From Prosthecobacter debontii (lineage in GTDB: Bacteria; Verrucomicrobiota; Verrucomicrobiia; Verrucomicrobiales; Verrucomicrobiaceae): 64,000 bases of DNA. Below are positions 56,123-64,000 of this stretch, one piece after another (within the stretch, counting starts at the first letter, position 1; every line of letters begins with the position of its first letter). The notes below the pieces were generated by a model. The model was not told where the DNA came from. It worked only from the letters and a program-made list of their open reading frames with translations, and did not search any database. The stretch lies in the NCBI RefSeq assembly GCF_900167535.1, contig NZ_FUYE01000001.1:124001-188000 (forward strand). Direction: 5' to 3'. The translations under genes and the position numbers were made by a program.

Positions 56123-57838
56123 TTACCCCTGCTCCAATCCCTTCCCATAGGCCATCTGAGCACGCAGCAGATCATGCAGGGTGACTACGCCTAGCAGGGT
56201 GTCTTTTTCATCCGTTAACACCACGATGCCTGCATTGGACTCTAGAAGGCGGGTCTGAATATTGACGATGCTTTCGCGTGGATCGCTGCTAATAGCGGGC
56301 TCAAGGTCCACTGGTGTATTGGTTAGCAATGCATGCTCCATCTCACGCCGCGTGAGAATCCCACTGAGACGCCCTTCCTGCATCACGGGAAAATTAGCAA
56401 AAGGATGTTGGTCGAAGGCGGCCTTCAAAGTCGTGGCGGAGAGATCCGAGATGACAACCGGGTGAAAGTTGGCAATCGCTGAAACGGGTAGTTGCTGCCA
56501 TGTCTCCAAATCCCTGGGGGGAATGATGCGTTCCAGATGATGTCCGTCTTGCTCCAGAATGGCTTCATAAAAATTGCTTCGCTCAAGGCGGCGACTGATG
56601 GATTGACTGACCAGCACACCGAGCATGAGCGGGAGCACGAGGGAAAACTCATGCGTCATCTCGAAGACGATGAGAATTCCCGTTACAGGTGCACGCACCA
56701 CAGCTCCCAAGCAGGCACACATACCTACCACGGCGAGCACCAAAAGATCGCCACCCTCCAAGGGAACGACTAGGCTTGCGACACCAGCGGCGGCGAGGCC
56801 CGCCATCCCTCCGAAGAACAACGTGGGGGAAAAAATGCCGCCACAACCCCCACAGCCATAACAAAGAATAGTTGCGGCAAGTTTTGCCACCAAAAGTAAG
56901 AATGCTATCTGCCAGCCAAGATGGCCTGAAAGTGCATCCGAAAGATCTCGATATCCCAATGAGAAGACTCCCAGATGCCCTGTGTATCTCCATACCAAGA
57001 TGCCGATCACCCAGGTCAATAGTGCTCCGATAACAGGCAGGCACCAGCCTGGCACGCGTCTCTGTTGACGACTCCATTGACGCAGACCTAAACTGGATTT
57101 CTGAAACAGTAATCCCGTCAGTGCTGCGCAAGCCGCCGCCCAAGGTGTAACGACATAAACCACCCAGCTCACAGATTCTCCAGGGATATCCATGTTAAAG
57201 GCAGGCTCTGCACCGAGTAATCCATGAGCCACAAGGGCTCCCACTACGGAGGCCATGAGGATGTTGCCCAGAAAACGGCTGTTGAGATCGCCAATGATTT
57301 CTTCCAACACAAAAGTCACCGCAGCTAAAGGAGTATTGAAAGCCGCTGCCAGACCTGCGGCTGCCCCAGCGGCCGCAGGCATTCGATGTTTTATTTTCGC
57401 GACTCCGAGCCGTTCGGCGATCGTCGAACCGAGCACCCCAGCCAACTGTACGGAGGGCCCCTCCCTCCCAAGGCTCATGCCGCCACCGATACTCGTGACG
57501 CCTGCGATGAATTTCACCAACATGATGCGCGGCGACGTCCAGCCAAACTCTTTCCAAAAGGCCAGCTTAAGCTGGGGAATGCCGCTGCCAGCCGCTTCAG
57601 GGCAGATCTTCACGAGCCAACCCGAGAGCAAAGCTACCCCTAACATCAAAACTAGCGTTCGCCACATGAAGGTCTCTGGGGCGAGTTCCGCCCACGCTTC
57701 AAAGGTATGCAAATAGAGTTCATGAATCCCTGTGTGAAACGCCACTGCAATACCTCCTCCGGCGAGGCCATAAAGGACTGTTGCCAGATACAAGCGAGTG
57801 CGAGGTGGCAAATGAGCCAGCAGTCGAGCAAAGTTCAT
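56123..57838 (-). CDS. ClC-family chloride channel/transporter with CBS domains
   Basis: The 571-residue protein has ClC helices with the selectivity motifs GSGIPQ, GREGPSVQ (gating glutamate) and GGIFSPTLF. A C-terminal tandem CBS pair (about 440-560) follows. The inner motif GREGP with an intact glutamate fits a Cl-/H+ antiporter or channel; which one cannot be settled here. CBS domains may sense nucleotides. It converges with the isomerase; the 194-base gap to argS holds nothing recognised. Confidence 0.93.
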   Translation of the reverse strand: MNFARLLAHLPPRTRLYLATVLYGLAGGGIAVAFHTGIHELYLHTFEAWAELAPETFMWRTLVLMLGVALLSGWLVKICPEAAGSGIPQLKLAFWKEFGWTSPRIMLVKFIAGVTSIGGGMSLGREGPSVQLAGVLGSTIAERLGVAKIKHRMPAAAGAAAGLAAAFNTPLAAVTFVLEEIIGDLNSRFLGNILMASVVGALVAHGLLGAEPAFNMDIPGESVSWVVYVVTPWAAACAALTGLLFQKSSLGLRQWSRQQRRVPGWCLPVIGALLTWVIGILVWRYTGHLGVFSLGYRDLSDALSGHLGWQIAFLLLVAKLAATILCYGCGGCGGIFSPTLFFGGMAGLAAAGVASLVVPLEGGDLLVLAVVGMCACLGAVVRAPVTGILIVFEMTHEFSLVLPLMLGVLVSQSISRRLERSNFYEAILEQDGHHLERIIPPRDLETWQQLPVSAIANFHPVVISDLSATTLKAAFDQHPFANFPVMQEGRLSGILTRREMEHALLTNTPVDLEPAISSDPRESIVNIQTRLLESNAGIVVLTDEKDTLLGVVTLHDLLRAQMAYGKGLEQG

Positions 57839-58032
57839 CTTTTACCCCAAGCACAACCTGCCCCTGAGTCCACCATGGATTATGTGCGTATTCCCCCGAT
57901 GAGCTAAAACGGCCCCCTCATCCTCATCTCAAATTAAAGGAGGGTGTTGGTCTTGAATGCACAAACCCGTCCAGACCAAACGCGGGATTCGTTAGGCCAT
58001 AGGGGAGTTGACTGGAAAATCTGTCAAGGACA

Positions 58033-59787
58033 CTACATGCGCTCTGTGGTCTGGATGCCGAGCAGGCCCAGGCCAGTCTTCAATACGCGACTGGTGGCTT
58101 CACAAAGCGTGAGACGGGTGTTACGCACCGTGCCCTGGCTATTGAGCACGTGGCAGGCTTCATAGAAGCTGTGGTAGGTATTGGCCAACTCATAGAGATA
58201 GGTAGCCAGGGTATTCGGACGGTGATCGACCAGCACGTCATGAGTTGCCTCAGCGAACTGGGCCAGCTTCACCGCCAGAGCGATCTCCGCAGGTTCGGTC
58301 AGGACGACATCTGCCGTCAGGGTGACATCGCTGCCCTCTAGCTTGCGGAAGATGGAGCGAGTGCGCACATAAGCGTTGATGAGATACGGCGCGGTATTGC
58401 CCTGAAGGGAAAGCATCTTATCCCAGCTAAACTTGTAATCGGTGAGACGATTCTGGCTCAGTTCCGCATACTTCACAGCACCGCTACCGATGATGTGAGC
58501 GATCTCGTCTTTCTCACTATCGGTTAGGCCTTGATCCTTTTCATCCGCAGCAGCGCGAGCACGCTCGATGGCTTCATCAATGACTTCCAGCAGACCGACG
58601 GTTTCGCCGCTGCGGGTTTTGAACATCTTGCCATCAGGTCCCAGAATGCTGCCGAAAGCGATGTGCGTCATCGCGGTCGTGTGGCCCATGCGATGAGCCG
58701 TAGCGAAGACCTGACGGAAGTGAAGCTGCTGCGGAGCACCGACGACATACCAGATCTCATCGGCCTTCCATTCTTTGACGCGGTAATCAATGGTGGCGAG
58801 GTCCGTGGTGGCATACAGGAAACCACCATCGCTCTTGCGAATGATCGCGGGTGTGGGTTTCCAGCCATCGCCTTCTTTGACCAGGAAAGGATCGTCCTTC
58901 GGATCGCACTGACCATCGCTGAAGATGACCGTGGCCCCTTCACTGATAGTGGCGATGTCGCGTGCTAGCAGATCCTCGACGAGAGGTGCCAGCGCATCGT
59001 TGTAAAAGCTCTCGCCCAGGTAGTGATCAAACTGGATGTCCAGGGTGCCATACACTTTCTCGAGCTGCTCCAGCGTCAGGCGCACGCACTCCTTCCAGAT
59101 GCCGAGGTTTTCCTCGTCACCCTGCTGGAGCTTCACCAGTTCACCCTTGCACAGCACCAGCACGGATTCGTCTTCCTTGGTCTTGGCATTGATGAGCTTG
59201 TAGGTGCGCACCAGTTCATGGATGGGGTCCTTCTTCAGCGCTTTATGATCCAGTTCGGTCTTCCAACCGTGGATGATCATACCAAACTGCGTGCCCCAGT
59301 CCCCCACGTGATTGTCGGTGATGACCTTGTGCCCGACGAAACGTGCGACACGGGCGAGGCAATCACCAATGAAGGTGCTGCGGATGTGACCCACATGCAT
59401 GGGTTTGGCGATGTTTGGTGCGCTGAAATCCACGACGATGGTCTGCGGCTGCGTGACCTGGATGACATCGCACTGAGCGCCCTGCACCACAGCCTGGATC
59501 TTCGTGCTCAGGGCCGCAGGGCTGATGCGGAAATTCAGGAAACCGGGGCCGGCGATGCTGACGTCACTGCACAAGTCCTCGGCGGAAAAGGCAGCCTTGA
59601 TCTGCTCCGCCAGTGCACGTGGATTGGTCTTCAGTTGCTTAGCCAGGATCATGGCCGCATTGCTCTGGTAATCGCCAAATCGAGTATCCGAAGCCAGCTC
59701 AACGGTGACCTTAAAGCCCTCGGGCAGGGCGATACCTGCGCTGGTGAAGGCGGCTTGAAGACGATCAGTGAGAACAGAGCGAAACAT
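58033..59787 (-). CDS. argS: Arginyl-tRNA synthetase
   Basis: The product of about 584 residues starts MFRSVLTDRLQAAF with the Add-1 N-domain. The class I HIGH motif appears as HVGHIRSTFIGD after the SAPNIAKPMH sequence typical of ArgRS, and DALR-type anticodon-binding helices form the C-terminus. The MSK loop is not obvious, as is common in ArgRS. ATG at 59787 is chosen over an upstream TTG/ATG extension. It charges tRNA-Arg. Confidence 0.95.
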   Translation of the reverse strand: MFRSVLTDRLQAAFTSAGIALPEGFKVTVELASDTRFGDYQSNAAMILAKQLKTNPRALAEQIKAAFSAEDLCSDVSIAGPGFLNFRISPAALSTKIQAVVQGAQCDVIQVTQPQTIVVDFSAPNIAKPMHVGHIRSTFIGDCLARVARFVGHKVITDNHVGDWGTQFGMIIHGWKTELDHKALKKDPIHELVRTYKLINAKTKEDESVLVLCKGELVKLQQGDEENLGIWKECVRLTLEQLEKVYGTLDIQFDHYLGESFYNDALAPLVEDLLARDIATISEGATVIFSDGQCDPKDDPFLVKEGDGWKPTPAIIRKSDGGFLYATTDLATIDYRVKEWKADEIWYVVGAPQQLHFRQVFATAHRMGHTTAMTHIAFGSILGPDGKMFKTRSGETVGLLEVIDEAIERARAAADEKDQGLTDSEKDEIAHIIGSGAVKYAELSQNRLTDYKFSWDKMLSLQGNTAPYLINAYVRTRSIFRKLEGSDVTLTADVVLTEPAEIALAVKLAQFAEATHDVLVDHRPNTLATYLYELANTYHSFYEACHVLNSQGTVRNTRLTLCEATSRVLKTGLGLLGIQTTERM

Positions 59788-59796
59788 GGGGTGGCG

Positions 59797-59824
59797 AAGA
59801 TAGCCACATCCGAGAAAAGTCGAA
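59797..59824 (-). promoter_or_regulatory. Candidate argS promoter with short leader
   Basis: On the minus strand TTCGAC and TATCTT are 16 bases apart, and the -10 box ends 9 bases before the argS ATG. The arrangement resembles the promoter at 29124 and would also give an almost leaderless mRNA. Confidence 0.35.
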
Positions 59825-59934
59825 TGGGGATTGCAATAGCCACTCAGAGTCACTCGCCGAGTAGTTTTGTTTGCGAAGGATGATCTAGATCGAGTGCTCT
59901 ACTTCTGACAGGGCTAGATCGATCTTCATCCATG

Positions 59935-61146
59935 TCATAGAGCGGCGGCCAGCACCTGCTCCTTCAGACCCGGGATCTGCTCCAGAGCTTGCGCGGGGGA
60001 GAGGCGCATGCCGGGGACGTGCAACCCCTCTTTGGCCACCGTGGTAATCAGGGCCTCCAGGGCCTCGGTGAAGGAGCGGATGGCAAAGGATTCGTCGGCT
60101 GGGTCAAAGTGCAGGCCATTCACCAGCGCCACATGCTCATAGCGCTGCATCCACTCCGGGGCACGATGATGGGAGTAACGCTCCAGCACGAGGCGCAGGA
60201 GAGACTCGGCGGCGCGCTCCTCGGCGTCTCTCAGGATCTGAAAGGTGAGGCAGCGGACCACATCTGCAGCAGCGGCCACGAGGCCGGGCTCCAAACCAGC
60301 GGTGCAGAGCTGGCGGTGGCGGTGCTCGAAGTGGAAGCCGAGGTCCACCTGACACTGCTGGGCGGGACTGAGGTGCCGCTGAGACTCACACAGCATGGCG
60401 ATCTCCAATCCCCAGGCGGGCGGCAGGCTGAAGCGGCTGATGGTGTCGAGATCACCGGCAAACTCCCCCGAGAGGGGATACCGGAAACTCTCCAGGTGTT
60501 GCAGCAGCGGCTTCGCGCCGAGCACGTCCTGAAAGGCCTGAATGAGGGGGAAGATGAGCAGACGGGTGACGCGGCCGTAGAGCCGATCCGCCACACGGCT
60601 GTAGTAGCCTTTGGCAAAGCTGTAGCCCAGACGCGGATGAGCGATGGGGAAGGTCAGCTTCGAGAGAATGGAGGAGCTGTAGTTCAGGATGTCCGTGTCG
60701 TGACTGATGACGATGCGGCTGCGGCCTGCTGCGCGCAGGTAGGTGAGGCCCATCCAGATGTTGGCCCCTTTCCCCGTATAAGTGCCATCGAGGCCGGCCT
60801 CCTTCAGACGGTGATGGGCGGCCTGAAGAGCGGGGCCGTCATTCCACAGCAGGTGCACTTTTTTACCCCCGGTAGCCTCCCGGCATAGGTCCAGGGCAGC
60901 AGGCACCTGATCCTCCGTCATGCCATTCATACTCAGAACCAGCTCATTCAGGTAGGGAACCTGGGAGACCTGCTCCAGGATGGCCGGTAGGGCGGGCCGC
61001 TGAGTCTCGGCAAAGAGCGCGGGCAGCAGTAGCGCTACGGGTTGATCTTGAGTGAGGTCCACCAGCTCAGCATCCCGAGCCGTGGTATCTGGAGTCGCCA
61101 GATGATGGAGAGTAGGGAGTCGTGCGTGCTGGTAAAAATCCGCCAT
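59935..61146 (-). CDS. GT81-like glycosyltransferase (glucosyl-3-phosphoglycerate synthase type)
   Basis: The 403-residue protein has a GT-A fold with HDTDIL (DxD metal motif near 150) and YPLSGEFAGDLD, close to the acceptor motif of GpgS/mannosyl-3-phosphoglycerate synthases. Those enzymes make compatible-solute or polysaccharide precursors. Sequence divergence means that the sugar donor is uncertain. No cognate phosphatase gene is adjacent. It is downstream of the pssA gene. Confidence 0.75.
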   Translation of the reverse strand: MADFYQHARLPTLHHLATPDTTARDAELVDLTQDQPVALLLPALFAETQRPALPAILEQVSQVPYLNELVLSMNGMTEDQVPAALDLCREATGGKKVHLLWNDGPALQAAHHRLKEAGLDGTYTGKGANIWMGLTYLRAAGRSRIVISHDTDILNYSSSILSKLTFPIAHPRLGYSFAKGYYSRVADRLYGRVTRLLIFPLIQAFQDVLGAKPLLQHLESFRYPLSGEFAGDLDTISRFSLPPAWGLEIAMLCESQRHLSPAQQCQVDLGFHFEHRHRQLCTAGLEPGLVAAAADVVRCLTFQILRDAEERAAESLLRLVLERYSHHRAPEWMQRYEHVALVNGLHFDPADESFAIRSFTEALEALITTVAKEGLHVPGMRLSPAQALEQIPGLKEQVLAAAL

Positions 61147-61264
61147 CCTTCAGTGTGTCTGTCCTATGCGCAACGGAACGGGCTTGTCGTATCGTCTCGG
61201 GGGGTTGAGAAAAAAGGTAAAAAGAGAAGCGCAGAGAAGAGACTAGAAGCGCGAAAAATCCAAA

Positions 61265-62167
61265 TCAAATATCCGCGGCAGGGTCCTGAGGCACCTTTTC
61301 CTGCTCTTTTTTGGTGGCTTTAGAGGGCTCCGCCTCCGCCTCCTCGTCCACGAGCGGACCAGTGATGGGGTCATCCGGCGTATCCGCCGCCTCATACTCG
61401 ATTTCGATCTCTCGGCGCCAGCGGCGGGAGATCCAGGGGCGGAAGAGACCGTAGAGCAGGTAGCTCACGAAGAGCACGGAGGGCATCCACTGCCAGTTCC
61501 GCACGGCAAAGGCCACCACGATGATGGAGATGAGCACCCAGATGGGGGAGCGGCGGGTGCGCCAGTTAATGGACTTGAAGCTGGGATACTCCAGGTCACT
61601 CATCATGAGGAACGACAGCAGCACCATCAGCACCGCCAAACCGTATTTCCAGTGGCCGATCTCCTTGTTCCCCTCGTTCAGCCACAGCATCAGCAGAGTG
61701 AGAGAAGCCGTCACGCCCGCCGCCGCCGGGATGGGGCAGCCGCGGAAGTGCTTGCTGTTGGTCTTCTCATCGCTGGCGGCGATGCAGTTGAACCGCGCCA
61801 GCCGCATGGCACCGCAGACGAGGTAGGTGCAGGCGATCAGCCAGCCGAGACCAGCAGGTTTCTCGATGCTGGAGAGCACGATGTCATGCACCAGCAGAGC
61901 CGGGGCCACCCCGAAGGAGACGATATCTGCGATGGAATCCAACTCCCGACCAAACGGGGACTCCTGCCCCCCCAGGCGCGCCACGCGGCCATCCAGCACG
62001 TCAAAGAGACAGGCCGCCAAAATGGCAATGATGGCCCAGTAGTAATGCTCGGTGATCGCTCCCTCCCGCCCCTTAAAGATCTGCAAAATCGCGACGAAAC
62101 CCGACAGGATATTGCCTGCGGTCATCATCGTGGGCAGCACATAGATGCGGGGTTCTCGCTCGATCAT
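61265..62167 (-). CDS. pssA: CDP-diacylglycerol-serine O-phosphatidyltransferase
   Basis: The product of about 300 residues has the CDP-alcohol phosphotransferase motif DGRVAR...G...D...D (in FDVLDGRVARLGG and GRELDSIADIVSFG) and several membrane helices. It makes phosphatidylserine from CDP-DAG. A charged, Glu/Lys-rich C-terminal extension of about 55 residues is unusual. The ATG at 62167 (MIEREPRIYVLP) is preferred. The 241-base gap to the next gene shows no clear feature. Confidence 0.9.
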   Translation of the reverse strand: MIEREPRIYVLPTMMTAGNILSGFVAILQIFKGREGAITEHYYWAIIAILAACLFDVLDGRVARLGGQESPFGRELDSIADIVSFGVAPALLVHDIVLSSIEKPAGLGWLIACTYLVCGAMRLARFNCIAASDEKTNSKHFRGCPIPAAAGVTASLTLLMLWLNEGNKEIGHWKYGLAVLMVLLSFLMMSDLEYPSFKSINWRTRRSPIWVLISIIVVAFAVRNWQWMPSVLFVSYLLYGLFRPWISRRWRREIEIEYEAADTPDDPITGPLVDEEAEAEPSKATKKEQEKVPQDPAADI

Positions 62168-62408
62168 AAGTATGAATCGAAGATTGTAATGCAGACGCGC
62201 CCTTTGCCCACCTGAACTTTCCAGTTTCGTCACTTGTCACACGGGGTGGAGGATGTGCATCTCCTACTCGCATGATTGTTGCTGGCATGCTGCCTCATTC
62301 CGCAGATCCTCGAGAATCTGCGTTCAGGGGGAGTGTGGGCTACTCTCCCTGATTCCTGGAACGCACGTTATTGCGATATTCGGAATTCATTCTCCCATCC
62401 GCATGACT

Positions 62409-63776
62409 TCACCAGAGATCAATCGGCTCATGGACATTCGGGCGGAGGATCTCGGTATCTTTGCCGAGGGTCTCGGCGAAGCGGGCGCTGAACCAAGCCT
62501 GGGAGGCCTCTTCACCGTGCACCATGAGCAGCTTCTTCGGCTTCACCTTTTCCACGTAGTCGGCGATTTGCTCACGGGTGGCGTGGGCGCTGAGGTCAAA
62601 GCTTTCGATCCGGGCCTGGAGTTCCACCGGAGGCAGGTCAGGTGCCAGCTTCACCTTTTCTCCGGACTTGGCTACGCGCAGGCGATAGCCGGGAGATTCG
62701 GGATCGGTATAGCCGACGAAGGCCACGGCGTTGCGGGGGTTATCAATGAACCGGGCGGCGAATTGGTTGGAGGTGGTGCCCTCCGTCATCATGCCACTGG
62801 AGAGGGCGTAGATGGTCTTCGGCTCATACTCCACCTGGCCACGGCCACCACGGCGACGGCGCGGTGGAACGAGCATGTCCACGTCTTCCAGAAGGCGGAA
62901 GCCCTGATAATTCCGACGGGTGCGGTCCGTGTAGTGATCGTAAAGCACGGTCACCTTCGTGCCGAGGCCACCGATGCGCAGGGGCATCTCTGGGATCAGG
63001 CCTTCCTCATGCAGTTCATGCATCATCAGCATCACTTCCTGGGTTTTGCCCAGGGCGAAGACGGGGATGAGCACGGAGCCATTGGCATCGTAGGTATCTC
63101 GAATCAGGGCGGCGAGGCGCTCCTTTTCAGCCTTGCGGGAGTAGTCGGCAGGGCGTGCGTAGGTGCCACGGGTGGTCTCGACGACCAGCACATCAATGTC
63201 CTTCGTGGGGAAGTCCGCTGCACGTGCGATGGTCTGGTTTTCAAAATTCACGTCTCCCGTATAGAAAAGCGAGTTGCCGTTCTGTCGGATCATGATGCCG
63301 GCGGACCCCATGATGTGCCCGGCATCGTGAAAGCTGGCTCTCAGGTCGGTGTTTGGCAGTTCAAAGGGGCGGTCCAGATCCCGGTAGATATACTGGGCCC
63401 GGTTTTCATCCAGCTCCTTGTGGGTGAAAAGCGGGTATTCGTGGATGCTCTGCTCCTCACGCTGGGCGGTCATCACATTCACCGAGTTGTGCAGCATGGC
63501 GCTGGTGATCTCCCCCGTGGGCTCCGTCATGAAGACCGGCGTATTCGGCTGTTTACGCATCAGCACGGGAAGGGAGCCGATGTGATCATGGTGGGCGTGG
63601 GTGATGAGGATGGAGTCCGCCGTATCATGGGGCAGGGGGCCGAAATCTGGCAAGGCCTCAAAACCTACCTCCTTCGGGTGCATCCCTGAATCCAGGACCA
63701 CACGGTTTTTGCCAGACTCGAGCAGGTAGCTATTAGCCCCGATCTCGCGGCGGCGGGTAAGATTACGAAAACGCAT
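62409..63776 (-). CDS. Beta-CASP metallo-beta-lactamase RNA-processing-type hydrolase
   Basis: The 455-residue protein has the metallo-beta-lactamase motif THAHHDHIG, GHIMGSAG, and GDVNFE. The beta-CASP insertion follows (LIPVFALGKTQEVMLMM and SSGMMTEG), with a terminal VHGEEASQAW. This is the layout of CPSF/RNase J-type nucleases. It probably cuts RNA; DNA or another substrate is possible. It lies downstream of the partial gene leaving the window. Confidence 0.9.
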   Translation of the reverse strand: MRFRNLTRRREIGANSYLLESGKNRVVLDSGMHPKEVGFEALPDFGPLPHDTADSILITHAHHDHIGSLPVLMRKQPNTPVFMTEPTGEITSAMLHNSVNVMTAQREEQSIHEYPLFTHKELDENRAQYIYRDLDRPFELPNTDLRASFHDAGHIMGSAGIMIRQNGNSLFYTGDVNFENQTIARAADFPTKDIDVLVVETTRGTYARPADYSRKAEKERLAALIRDTYDANGSVLIPVFALGKTQEVMLMMHELHEEGLIPEMPLRIGGLGTKVTVLYDHYTDRTRRNYQGFRLLEDVDMLVPPRRRRGGRGQVEYEPKTIYALSSGMMTEGTTSNQFAARFIDNPRNAVAFVGYTDPESPGYRLRVAKSGEKVKLAPDLPPVELQARIESFDLSAHATREQIADYVEKVKPKKLLMVHGEEASQAWFSARFAETLGKDTEILRPNVHEPIDLW

Positions 63777-63843
63777 GTGTCAGAATGAAAAAGAAGCGGA
63801 GGCGAAAGATGAACCTAGGGGCTTGTGACGAAACTGCAAGCTC

Positions 63844-64000
63844 TCAAGAAACGGGGTCCGTTGCTGAACTGGATGTCCCGGAGTCAGCCACCGGTGCGGG
63901 GGCTGGCGAGTCGCTGCCCGGCTCAGAGCGGATCTCTGCCTTGGTCTCAAGGGGAGCCTTCGGCTCCGTGGGGGTGTCGGCTGGAGTGGGCGGCTTCACG
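63844..64000 (-). CDS. C-terminal tail of a proline-rich protein, 5' partial
   Basis: On the minus strand the frame is open from the window edge to TGA at 63844, giving about 52 codons rich in Pro, Ala, Glu, Ser and Thr (PTPADTPTEPKAPLE). It is likely the disordered C-terminus of a protein encoded to the right. Too little is present to name it. Confidence 0.5.
   Translation of the reverse strand, partial: VKPPTPADTPTEPKAPLETKAEIRSEPGSDSPAPAPVADSGTSSSATDPVS

Noticed and set aside
62253-63689. 478-residue plus-strand ORF
   Set aside because: Antisense to the beta-CASP hydrolase with intact metal motifs; the plus product is unrecognisable.
1-64000. CRISPR arrays, insertion sequences, phage genes and defence systems
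   Set aside because: None seen; no repeat-spacer pattern, transposase or phage structural gene was found by reading.

Overview
The window looks like a stretch of chromosome from a Gram-negative member of the Verrucomicrobiota, possibly Verrucomicrobiaceae (inferred, not proven). The reasons are very large multidomain surface-type proteins, a VIT-domain protein with a PEP-CTERM-like tail, many lipoproteins, outer-membrane efflux parts, and almost no Shine-Dalgarno sequences upstream of start codons. There are no insertion sequences, prophage genes or CRISPR arrays. The only RNA gene seen is a tRNA-Cys. Coding density is high and no gene-free gap exceeds about 240 bases.

Bases 1-19515 hold a secreted-protein region. 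A giant protein enters from the left edge (at least 2955 residues), with a LamG-like domain and a C-terminal third that resembles the channel and TcB-binding end of TcA toxin subunits. It is followed with no spacer by an RTX/Calx-beta protein and then by a parvulin-like lipoprotein. Next comes a LysR regulator, divergent from a three-gene type I secretion-like operon (ABC exporter, HlyD-type adaptor, TolC-type channel). The ABC protein has lost the Walker A lysine and other catalytic residues.

Bases 19534-27526 are a complete kdpFABCDE potassium-uptake operon, including a 27-residue kdpF and a KdpE-like direct repeat upstream. Bases 27523-34319 are mostly housekeeping: an RsuA-type pseudouridine synthase, ribosomal proteins L27 and L21, a small lipoprotein, a STAS protein with a GAF/PP2C phosphatase (partner-switching type), grpE-dnaJ, a glutaredoxin and tRNA-Cys.

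Bases 34366-45407 hold a phosphatase/RND/MFP efflux cluster on the minus strand, a dihydroorotase, a tandem pseudokinase-like membrane protein, and the VIT/PEP-CTERM-like membrane protein. Bases 45569-50382 hold a DoxX protein, two tandem paralogous ABC-2-like permeases coupled to a DUF58 protein, and a lone receiver-domain protein. Bases 50408-64000 hold a GT-C-like membrane protein, a TPR protein with a small membrane partner, an oxidoreductase plus sugar isomerase pair, a ClC channel with CBS domains, argS, a GT81-like glycosyltransferase, pssA, a beta-CASP metallo-hydrolase, and the tail of a proline-rich protein leaving the window.
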